From positions 1,426,001 through 1,490,000 of the forward strand of contig JAPZLL010000006.1 in the NCBI GenBank assembly GCA_036250225.1: a DNA stretch of 64,000 bases. Direction: 5' to 3'. The notes below the pieces were generated by a model. The model was not told the origin of the DNA. It did no database searches and saw only the letters and a list, made by a program, of their open reading frames with translations. Shown in pieces: positions 35,116 to 45,750 of this stretch. Source of the DNA: Cercophora sp. LCS_1 (Eukaryota > Ascomycota > Sordariomycetes > Sordariales > Lasiosphaeriaceae). Numbering within the stretch: the first letter of the stretch is position 1; the number at the start of each line of letters is the position of its first letter. Both the position numbers and the translations under genes were made by a program.

Positions 35116-36043
35116 CTAGACAGCAGGCTGATCAGGCTGAGCAGGCTGAGCAGTCGCCGGAGTGGCAGTGGGGGCCTTCTCGGGGTAGGTACCCGGAGCG
35201 GTAGCAACACGGCCGTACTGAGTAAAGGCGATGTTGAGGCTGTGATAATCCCACTTGCGCGACAGGAAGATGGTGGCATAAGTGAGGACGGGGACCATGA
35301 GAATGTCGAGGATGCCGAAGAAAACGAAGCCGCCAACGACACCGATGCGGTTGCCGCCGTCAGAGAGGCCCCAGGCAATGGGGTAGAGGAGCCAGAGAAG
35401 GTTGACCCAGCCGGCAAGGAGCGTGTAGTCACGGCCCGAACCGACACGGTTGGCCGACTGCCGGTTCCAGTGGAGCGTGGCGATGGCCAGGACAAGCCAG
35501 GCGACGGTGGCAAGGGCGAAGAAGCCCCACTTGTAGTTGGTGCTGGTGTAGGCGGCAACTTGGTAGCCGACAACCCAGATCCACGAGAGCGCGATCTGAT
35601 ACAGGATGGTGGCCCAGCTGACACCCGACAGCACGCCGAGGGCGAGGACGGTGACAGGGAACGACACAACCCAGAAGATGTACTTGGCAAAGAAGATCTG
35701 GCGCGTCAACCCGCGGTCCAGCGAGTTGGACTGCCGGATCACGGACCAGGCGAGGTCTGAGGCCATGGCATAGTAGGCAATGGCGCCAACCAGGTTGCCG
35801 ACAGCAAAGAGGTAGTGGAAGAAGCGCTCGCCGGCGCGGGCAACAAAGGAGTGGGCGAAGACGACCAACTGGAAGATGTCAGGATGAACAAACCCAACAT
35901 ATCTTGGAGACACTCACAAAGGTAAAGAGGAAGATGGCAGTGACGGCCCACAGCCAGTTAGAGCCGTTGGTGGTGAGGTAGTTGTCACCCGCAGGCGGGT
36001 TGACATCCAACGCGTCGTTGTAGCGGAGGAAGAGGAGACCCAT
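35116..36043 (-). CDS. Opsin-related seven-helix protein lacking the retinal lysine (ORP / Yro2-Mrh1-like)
   Basis: Two exons, 36043-35918 and 35868-35116, with a 49-nt phase-0 intron; 292 aa. The N-terminus (YNDALDVNPPAGDNYLTTNGSNWLWAV) and seven hydrophobic segments match fungal microbial-rhodopsin relatives. By alignment from memory with bacteriorhodopsin, the helix C motif is KYIFWVVSFPVTVLA, so Asp85 is Phe107 and Asp96 is Ala118. In helix G (GILDILMVP) Asp212 is kept (Asp230) but the Schiff-base Lys216 is Val234. It therefore should not bind retinal or pump protons. The nearest families are Neurospora ORP-1-type proteins and yeast Hsp30/Mrh1/Yro2, plasma-membrane proteins often induced by stress. 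The C-terminal tail is Pro/Ala/Gln-rich (AQPAQPDQPAV). The first ATG in frame is used. Confidence 0.9.
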
Positions 36044-37725
36044 CGTGATGGTGTACGCCTCAAACGTCTATGACAAGGTGCCTTGAAAGTATATTCGCAG
36101 GTGGTGACTATCGGGTGGTGAGATGTCCTGATACAGCAGATGGTGGTGAGAGGAGGGGGTAGTAGCTGTGTGGAGGGGGCTCGTCAAGTCTTATACGACC
36201 CGCCGAGCAGGCTTCTTCTGCCGCCCAAGGCAGAGAACCCTTTGGAAATGCCCTCATCGACAAGGCAGCATGCCGAGCCGAGCTCTCCGGTGCCTCCGAA
36301 CCGCCCAGCGGCGTTCGGAATCGTGTGATCATAGATTGTGGGATGAAGAGGTTGTGAATAAGCATGACCGGCGGGGATCGAAATTGGCATAGATTGGCAC
36401 GCACGACCACTCAGAGACCCGAACTGAGCAAATCCGCGGCCCGTCAGGAGACCAACCAAGACCTCTCGATCCCGTTCCTCCCACACAGACTTCCAGGACC
36501 AAACAAAACAGCAATGCCAACCCCAGCATCCATCACTGTCCGGGCGAGACAAGCACGTCCCCAGAGCTGCAATTTACAGCGCCGCGCATCTGCACCGCCA
36601 AAACCATCGTCGAGTCATGTTGCTATCCGGGATGACATCAAGTCTGGGACGACAAGGTCGAGATTCATCTGTCGAGCTCAAGCCGAGCCTCGCCCGGTTT
36701 ACGGGCCCCGCACTATACTGCTGCCGGAATCCTCGGAGGGCGGTCGTCCACGACCAGTCTTGATTCGCCGCTCACCAGTCCCGTCTAGGTCTGATTTGTC
36801 GGCTTTCACACGACGGAAAGCCCCGGCGGAAGTGCAAATAAGAACCCGACCACATGACGTTTCCCCCCCCCCGGGCAAAACCCGCACCCCGAAAACTGCA
36901 ATGCGGGGGGGAGAGACCAAAGCGGGCTTGCATCGACCAACGCTCAACTGACAACTTTTCTGTCCCCAATCACGCCGACTAAACCAATGGATGAGGCTGG
37001 CTGCAGCACCTGCGACCTCGACGCACACACTGCACAGCTCCCCGAGCCTCCCGACGGATAGCACACGGCCCCACAAACCGAGCTCTTGAAACCAGCAAAT
37101 GTAATTCGCTGACACGCCTGCCGAGATGCCGGCACTCAAGCACATCACCACTCCATCATCGATCCAAGTGCCAACCTTGCCGCTCGATTACGTGATAAAG
37201 GATGCATCGCTACCCCACATTCAACCACCACCACATGGGCGCGAGGAATGAATGTGTCATGACCACACATTACAAACGTGAATAATTGGCTGATGCTTAG
37301 AAGCAAACGGACATTTTTTTTGCGCCTTGAGCTTGGGCTTTCTTTTCCCCTCCCGTGACTCCCGGGACCCTGTCCCGCTCGTCGTGCCTGATGCACTGTG
37401 ACAGGTCGAGAGCAGAACCGCGAGCAGCCGTGATCATGAGGTTCGACGGGGTGGTGTTTTTACGTGATCCGATATGTCCAAGACTTGTGTTGTTGACTAA
37501 CGAAGTCTAGCTGATGCGTCGAGCTGGCACCAAGACGTTGCGGCAGAGTGACAACAGTCCATGCACCTAGGGTCTTTAGGATGGTGAGGACTAAGTCCGG
37601 CGATGAGAGTTGACCACTTGAAGTCGGAGGGGTTGTCTTTTGATCAAGAACGGGTAGATCTATATTTCCGAGGTGTTGCGTACGCTCCCCGAGGTCTGGA
37701 TATCTCTATTCTCAGTCCTGGATAC

Positions 37726-37760
37726 ATCTCACACACTCTCTCACACACACTCTCACACAC
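37726..37760. repeat. (CTCACA)-type microsatellite
   Basis: Imperfect CACACT/CTCACA units before cgcgtttaaa. Confidence 0.75.
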
Positions 37761-38128
37761 GCGTTTAAAGCTACCCGGACGAGCATAACTGGTTTCAACA
37801 AGCCCCTTTCGTATTCCCATGCTACCGGTAGGCTTCTTTACATTATGCCTCAATAAAATGCGCAAGGCCCCTGAATTGTTGTAGAGGCCTTGATCTTCCG
37901 CCCCCGCCCCTCGCTAAGGCCCACCGAGAGAAGATACATCCCTCATAGCGCCACCAGTGTCACGACGCCGTTCATGATTTGGTCCCTGAAGTCGTCTTTC
38001 CAATTCCCGAGCTTCCTGGATGAAGGCATTCTAGCGAAGCTGATGGGTGATTATGTTGTATGTTGGAGGCCCTTGGAGAAATTCCACATCCCTTTGGGCT
38101 TGCGTCAAGGCGTGGTGTTTTATTTCCG

Positions 38129-38131
<3 letters not shown>

Positions 38132-38165
<34 letters not shown>
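38132..38165. repeat. (TA)17 microsatellite
   Basis: About 17 perfect TA dinucleotides, the longest dinucleotide run in the window. Confidence 0.9.
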
Positions 38166-38168
<3 letters not shown>

Positions 38169-38316
38169 GCTGTGGCATGTGGGTTTATGTTGTAGCTGTC
38201 AGGGACATTGGCTGTGCCTTGGAATAAACCCAGAGGCCTGCGGTATTTTCACAGGGGCCTTGAGGTATTTGGCGTGTCCGTTGGAGACGCAGTTTGCTGC
38301 GTCAAACATGGCCATG

Positions 38317-38572
38317 CTTTCACTCCCAGCAGGCGTGCTTACCTACGTTTTGAACAGGCTACTTTTCATTTTGATGGGCGTTTGTTCATTTTCAGGAGGC
38401 GTACTCTCCTTCCAAAAGCCCTGGCTTCATTTCCAACGGGCTTGGTTTATTTTCGGTTGGTCTTCATCTAATTCCAACTAGTGTTATTTTATTCCTGGCA
38501 TGCCTGGCTTCATTTCTAACCTGCTTCCTTCTGTTTGAATAGGCGTTCGTTCATTTCCAACAGGCGTAATTT
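38317..38572. repeat. Degenerate 21-nt minisatellite, about 12 units
   Basis: Units resembling ttcatttccaacaggcgt recur every 19-23 nt (starts near 38317, 38338, 38361, 38384, 38405, 38424, 38445, 38466, 38487, 38507, 38529, 38550). The 38424 and 38550 units differ at two or three positions, while others keep only the TTCATTT and GGCGT parts. Array boundaries are approximate. Confidence 0.65.
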
Positions 38573-39034
38573 TACACTCAGAGCCCCCAGAACTATGATC
38601 ATAGGCCTCTGGAATAATACCCAGTGCCTTTGGAATGTTCTTGACACCGTGAGATATTTTGTAGATACGTTTTGGAAATAAAAGCACGGACTGGGGGCAG
38701 CTGATATGGCATCGGCTGGTCTCACCGGATCATCATCAACTTCCATGTCATCTTGTCGAAAACTCGCTTTTGACTATGTAATCGACTGAACTATGCACAT
38801 CGAGGAAACAAGAACAAAAACAACCTGCTCCCATTCGCCAATGCATGCCATCCGAACCATACACAAGATTTGCAGTCTGACCGCCGATGCTTGCTGAAAC
38901 AATGGTATCAATTTTCACCAAAAAAAAAAAACAAGACGCAACCACCATGCCTTTGAGATCCGGACTCCCCGAAAAGAATCATGATGCCGCCCCTGACTAA
39001 GGCTTACATGGCAATACACATCATCGCGTCAGGA

Positions 39035-42000
39035 TTAGGCCGCCGAAGCAGCAGCAAACACCTCCTGCGCGGTTCTCTTCACAATACCACCGGTAACGGG
39101 GAGGCTGGTGCAGTGCTCGAGGTACAGGTCGACCTCGCGAGCCGCCTGCCGACCCTCGTTGATGCCCCTACAGAGACGGTTAGTGGGTGTTTTAGAAACA
39201 CGGAGATCCTGTATGACATACCAAACAATGAGCGACTGTCCACGACGGCAGTCACCAGCGGCAAAGACACCCTCAATGTTGGTGCTGTACTTGCCCGCGG
39301 GCGTCTTGACGTTCTTGCGAGCGTCCTTCTCAATCTCGTCGCCGAGAACGCGACCCTCGGGCCCGAGGAAACCCATGGAAAGAAGGACTAGGTCGGCAGG
39401 GAAGAACTGCTGGGAGCCCTCAACCTTCTTCATGTCCCAGCCACCGCTAGGGGACTTGGTCCACTCAACGCGCACCGTGTTGATGCCCTTGACCTTTCCA
39501 TTGCCATCGTCGACAAACTCCTCGGACATGATGCAGAACTCACGGGGGTCCTTACCCATGTGCTGGGCCACCTCGGTGTGGCCGTAGTCCACACGGTAGA
39601 TGCGAGGCCACTGAGGCCAGGGGTTGTCACGACCACGCGCCGGCGGGGGTTGCGGCAGCAGCTCAAAGTTGATGACTGACTTGGCGCCGTGGCGGACCGA
39701 GGTGCCAATGCAGTCGTTGCCGGTATCACCACCACCGATGACGACAACGTTCTTGTCCTTAGCGCTGATGTAGGCGCCATCGGCAAGCTCCGAGTCGAGG
39801 AGCGACTTGGTGTTCTTGTGCAGGAACTCCATGGCGAAGTGGATGCCCTCGAGGTTACGGCCCTTGATAGGCAAGTCGCGGGCGACGGTTGCGCCGGTGG
39901 CAATGACCACGGCATCGTTCTCCTTCTTGAGGTCGAGGAGCTGGATGTCCTCACCAACGGCAACGCCGGTCTTGAAAATGATGCCCTCAGCTTCCATGAA
40001 GTCGGTACGGCGCTTGACGATGCGCTTATCGAGCTTCATGTTGGGGATGCCATACATGAGAAGACCGCCGAGACGGTCGGCACGCTCGTAGACAGTCACC
40101 AAGTGACCGGCCTTGTTGAGTTGATCGGCGCATGCCAGGCCGGCGGGACCAGATCCGATAACGGCGATCTTCTTGCCGGTACGGACCGCAGGGGGCTGAG
40201 GAACCATCCATCCCTTCTCGAAACCGCGGTCAATGATTGCGCACTCAATTGACTTGATGCCCACTGGGTCCTCATTGATGCCAAGAACGCACGCACCCTC
40301 GCAGGGTGCGGGGCACACACGACCCGTGAACTCGGGGAAGTTGTTCGTCATGAGCAGGCGGTCGAGTGCATCACGCCACTGGTTCTGTTTTTCACCACAA
40401 AAATCAGTAAAAATCGAGAATAAGCAATTGAGGCCGTTTTCACCTGAAAGATTAATTCGTTCCATTTAGGAATGATGTTGGAAATGGGGCAACCTGTGTC
40501 GGACTGGCAGAAGGGAACACCGCAGTCCATGCAGCGGGCGGCCTGAAAAAAAGCGTCAGTAAATCTTGACAGCAGGACGGTGGCCGTGAAAGTCGGAATC
40601 CGGTCAGGACTGTGTAATAACTCACTTGATACTTCAATTCGTCATCATTAAGGCGCGAGGAAATCTCAGCCCAATCCTTGACACGAGTACCGGGGTTGCG
40701 GTACTTTTCGGAGCGACGCTGGTACTTCATAAAGCCCTTGGTCTTGTCCAAGACAAGTGCCTTCTTCTTGTTGGCAGAATTGTCATCGAGGGCCTCTTCA
40801 ATATCCTGGAGCTTGGCAGCCTTCTCCTCCTTCTTAGGGACGCCGGAGACGACGGGGAGATTGTACTCAGCACGCTTGGCTTCCGCGGCCTTGGTTGCTT
40901 CCTCTTCGAGGACGCGCTTGTAGTCGACGGGCAAGACCTTGATGAACCGAGGGAGAGCGCGGTTGAAGTCGACCAAGATGCGAGCAGCGAGCTCGGAGCC
41001 GGTGTAGTGGTGGTGGTCCTCGATAAGGCCACGGACGAACGAGATCTCATCCTTGTCCTCGAGCGGAGTGGCCTCAACCATCTCCATGTTCAGCTTGGAC
41101 AAGAAGTCTTGGTGCTTGTCAAGGACGTAGGCGATACCACCAGACATACCGGCCGCGAAGTTGCGTCCAGTGCTACCCAAAACGACAATGCGACCGCCAG
41201 TCATGTACTCGCAGCCGTGGTCACCGACACCCTCAACAACGGCAGTAGCACCGGAGTTGCGGACGGCGAAACGCTCGGCAGCTACACCGCGGAAGAAGCA
41301 GGTGCCGCTCGTAGCGCCGTAGAGGCACACGTTACCGATAAGGATGTTCTCCTCAGCCTTGAACACGGCGGAACGGGGCGGGTAGATGATGAGACGGCCA
41401 CCGGAGAGACCCTTGCCGACGTAGTCGTTGGCATCACCTTCCAGCTCAAGAGTAACGCCAGGGGCAAGGAAAGCACCGAAAGACTGCCCGGCCGATCCCT
41501 TGATGTTAACATGGACGGTGTCCATGGGCAGACCCTCCTCGCCGTAGCGCTTGGAGATATGATAGGATAGGGAGGTACCCATGGCCCGATCAGTGTTGAC
41601 GATGTCGCACTCGATTCGCGAAGGAAGCCCCTTGTCGAGGGTCAACTCGGCCTCGGAGATGAGCTTGTTGTCGAGGCGGACATAGAGGCGGTGATCCTGC
41701 TTGCGGACGTTGAAGGTGGCGACGCCAGGGCGGAGCTTGTGAGCAGGCGTCAAGATGAGAGACAAGTCAATGTTGGAGGTCTTGCTTGTCCTTAAGTCGT
41801 CACGGACGCGAAGGACTTCGACATGGCCAATCATCTCGTTGACAGTCCTGAAACCGAGCTTGGCCATGATAGCACGAAGCTCGTTCGCCACGTAATAAAA
41901 GAAGTTGATTACGTGCTCAGGAGTTCCCGTGAACTTCTTGCGAAGCTCGGGGTCCTGCGTGGCGATACCAACAGGGCAAGTGTTGAGATGGCTGAAAGAT

Positions 42001-45000
42001 GTTAGTCAAGCCAGGGAAATGAAGGAATAAACATACCATTTTCTCATCATGATACATCCCATGGCGATCAGAGGGGTGGTAGCAAAACCCCACTCCTCGG
42101 CACCGAGCAGACAGGCGATGGCAACATCACGTCCGGTTCGGAGCTGACCATCGGTCTGGACAACAACACGGCCACGGAGGTCGTTGAGCACCAGGGTCTG
42201 GTGGGTTTCCGCAAGACCAAGCTCCCAAGGGAGACCGGCGTACTTGATACCAGTCCAGCGCGAGGCACCAGTGCCACCGTCGTGACCAGAAATCAGAATG
42301 TGGTCAGCCTTGGCCTTGGCGACACCTGAGGCGACGATACCGACACCGGTCTCGGAGACGAGCTTGACGGACACGCGGGATCGAGGGCTGGAGCACTTCA
42401 AGTCGTAAATAAGCTGCTTCAGGTCCTCAATCGAGTAGATGTCGTGGTGAGGGGGAGGCGAGATCAGACCGACACCGGGGGTCGAGTGACGGGTACGGGC
42501 AATCGACTTGGAGACCTTGTGGCCGGGAAGCTCACCACCCTCGCCGGGCTTAGCGCCCTGGGCCATCTTGATCTGGAGCTCATCGGAGTCGGCCAAGTAG
42601 GCGGATGTGACACCGAAACGGCCAGAGGCGACCTGCTTGATGGCCGATCTCATGGTGTCACCGTTAGGGAGTCTCTGAGAACGCTCGGGGTCTTCACCAC
42701 CTTCACCAGTGTTGGACTTGCCACCAAGTCTGTTCATGGCAACAGCCAGGGTTGAGTGGGACTCCATGGAGATGGATCCGTACGACATGGCACCCGTGCA
42801 GAAACGACGCACGATCTCGGTCCATGGCTCGACTTGGTCAATGGGCACGGGAGTGCAGTCCTCAAACTTGAAGTCAAGCATACCACGGAGCGTGCAGGCC
42901 TTAATCTGCTCGTACTCAGACTTCGAGTACGCCTCGTATGACTTGTCGTTCTTGGTCCTGACAGCATCCTGGATGTTGGCGATGGAGGTAGGGTCGTTGA
43001 TGTGAGCCTCGCCACCGTCGCGCCAGTGGTACTCGCCGGACTCAGGGAGACCCTTGGTAGAGACAGTGTAGCGAGAGGGGAAACCGCGCTCGTGGAAGCG
43101 GAACGCATCCTCAGCAATCAGCTCAAAGGTGATACCCTTGATGCGCGAAGCAGTGCCCTTGAAACAGCGGTCGACGACAGAGTCATCGACACCCAAAGCC
43201 TCGAAAATCTGAGCGCCCTTGTAGCTGGCCAGGGTGGAAATGCCCATCTTGCTCATAACCTTGAGAATACCACCGTCGCAAGAGTGCTTGTAGTTGGCGA
43301 TGAGCTCATCATCAGTGAGTTTCTTCTTGATCAGCTTCTCCTTGTTGAGCTTCAGGATGCACTCCATGGCGAGGTAAGGGTTGATCGCATCCGCGCCGTA
43401 GCCGAGGAGGACACACATGTGGTGGACCTCACGAGCTTCAGCAGTCTCGACAATGATAGCGGCCATGGAACGCCACTTGTTGCTGACAAGGTGGTGGTGG
43501 ACCATGCCGGACGCGAGAAGGGCCGAGACGGCAATGCGGTCCTTGGAGGTGTTGCGGTCGGAGAGTACAATGATGCGGTCACGGGCCTCAATGGCGGCTG
43601 TGGCCTCGTCGCAAATGTAGTCGAGGTGCTTGATGTAACCGGCGACGCCGTCCTTCTTGGGGAAGGTAATGTCGATGGTCTTGACAGTCCATTCGGGGTG
43701 AAGAGTCGACATATTCTTGAGCGCATTGAACTCAGGGATCGACAAGATCGGGCTGGGCAGCAAAAGTCTTCCGCACTGCGATGCATCCATCTCCAGCAGG
43801 TTTCCTTGGGGTCCAACGTAGCACTCCAAGGACATGACAATCGACTCTCTGATGGGATCAATGGGAGGATTGGTAACCTGGGCGAAGAGCTGTCGGAAGT
43901 ACTCGTAGAGTAGCTTGGGTGCGTTCGACAGACAGGCCAAAGGAGCATCGTTACCCATGGAGCCGAGGGCTTCCTTCTCGTCTGATGCCATCGGAGCAAG
44001 CAGCAAGCTCACCTGCTCGAAGGTGTATCCGAAAGCGTGGAGAAGAGGATCCTCCTGGAGCTTTGTCTCATCGGGCTTCGCAGCCAGTTCCAAGCTAGGG
44101 TTCTCGGACACCTTCTCCAGGACCTTAGACATGGTGATAAGCTCCCGGTCAAGCCATGCGCGGAAGTCTTGTCGACTGGACACAGCGGCCTTGAGCTCAC
44201 TGTCATCGATGATGCGACCGGCCTGGGTGTCAACAAGCAACATCTTGCCGGGTTGCAGACGACCCTTCTGGATGACCTTCTCCGGCTCGACAGCGATGGT
44301 GCCAACTTCGGACGCGCAGATGATGCGGTCATCGTCCATGACGTAGAAACGGCAAGGCCTGAGACCGTTACGATCGAGGTTGGCGCCGCAGAACCGGCCG
44401 TCGGCGAAAGTGAAAAGGGCGGGGCCGTCCCACGGCTCCATCTGGCAGGCAGCCCATTCATAGAATGCGGCCTTCTTGGGATCCATCGAGGCGTTCCCTT
44501 GCCAGGCTTCTGGGACCATCAACATAACGGCCTCTGGGAGTGAAAGCACGCCGTTGATTGTGAGAAGCTCGAGCACGTTATCGAAAGCGGCGGAATCGGA
44601 GCCACCGTCCTCAACAATAGGGTAGAGCATCTCAAGCTCATCGCCGAAAATGTCTGATTGCATGACACCTTCGCGGGCACGCATCCAGTTCTTGTTGCCA
44701 CGGAGGGTGTTGATTTCACCTGACCGGTCAGCGGAGGTATCGAGTGCGAGATGAGTGGTTCTTACCGTTATGGGCCGCCCATCGCAAGGGCTGTGCACGA
44801 TCCCATGAGGGGAATGTGTTGGTAGAGAAGCGCGAGTGCACAAGTGCAAAGTGCGCCTCATAGTCGGCGTTTACCAGATCATGGTAGTACTGGTAAACCT
44901 GGACTGGTGCCAGCTGGCCCTTGTAGATGATGTTCTTGTTGGAAAGGGAGCAGAGATAGAACCAGTTCTGAAGGCCGATGGTGTGCGTGGCCCTCTTTCG

Positions 45001-45750
45001 GAGGACGTACAACTGCCTCTCAAAGAGCCTGTCGTCGAACTTGTCGGCATCTGTCACCTCGGGGGCGTTTCCGGACCCATAGGCAGATTGCAGGACCACG
45101 AATGGTTGCAGGATGGTAGGCTCCCGAGACTTGGCGGCGGGACCAAGGAGCGTAGAGTCGACGGGAGGCTCTCGCCATCCCAATACCCTCAAGCCCAAGG
45201 TCTCGGCAATCTCTTCCAATTGCCTCTTGGACTCCTCCAGAGTCTCTGGGTCGGGCTTGAAAAACAAGTTTCCGACGGCGTACTGGCCCGGAGGAGGAAG
45301 CTTGATTCCAACCTCACGCTCAAAGTTCTTGATGAAGAACTTGTGGGGAATCGATGTCATGACACCCGCACCGTCACCATCTCGTGCATCTGAACCCACA
45401 GCACCACGGTGGGTCATGTTGCACAGAAGGTTTCGTGCTGGAGCCAGTTAGAACGGCTCATCTGGACATCTGATCAAGAAACTCACCATCGCTGACAATT
45501 TTGTGGCTAGGCTTGCCCTTGATGTGGCAAGCGAAGCCGACACCGCAAGCATCTTTTTCGAGGTCAGGATCATACAAACCCCTAACCAGTCAGCGGTGAA
45601 ACCTCAAGGTCATAATGGCACATACTGCTTCACCGGAAGGGCGCCAGCCCATGAGGTGTTGCCCTCTTCTTGATATTCATAGGGATGGTATTCGTATGAC
45701 TCGGCCTCGAGCTGTATGGATCGATCGTCGAAGTCCTCGATATGGCCCAT
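39035..45750 (-). CDS. GLT1: Glutamate synthase (GOGAT), NADH-type single chain
   Basis: Eight exons: 45750-45626, 45581-45487, 45437-44766, 44719-42037, 41991-40626, 40542-40444, 40384-39222, 39167-39035; 2111 aa, normal for fungi. Residues 1-53 are a propeptide. Cys54 in KDACGVGF is the expected N-terminal nucleophile of the class II glutaminase. The central and FMN domains follow (GMLDFKFED ... STPGVGLISPPPHHDIYSIEDL), with the 3Fe-4S motif C-x5-C-x4-C in GCIMMRKCHLNTCPVG. The small-subunit part starts near residue 1650 with CMDCGVPFCQSDTGCPISN, then CPAPCEGACVLG (4Fe-4S) and two dinucleotide folds (AVIGSGPAGLACADQL; VVVIGGGDTGNDC). It makes two glutamates from glutamine and 2-oxoglutarate. 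NADH use is inferred from fungal homologues. The 54-nt last intron is in frame and stop-free. Confidence 0.96.

Larger units (their letters stand above)
36044..39034. other. 3 kb intergenic with repeats
   Basis: The part to about 37.1 kb is the upstream region of the opsin-like gene. A 195-codon plus frame (36364-36951) has low-complexity basic composition and no domain, so it is not called. 37.6-38.7 kb is repeat-rich: CTCACA microsatellite, (TA)n and a degenerate 21-nt array, listed separately. Confidence 0.5.

Noticed and set aside
36364..36951. 195-codon plus-strand frame upstream of the opsin-like gene
   Set aside because: Basic, Pro/Arg-rich low-complexity product with no domain, in a likely promoter region.
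40626..41570. 314-codon plus-strand frame antisense to GLT1
   Set aside because: Shadow of the GLT1 coding strand caused by codon bias; several similar shadows (43002-43913, 39689-40252) lie opposite the same gene.
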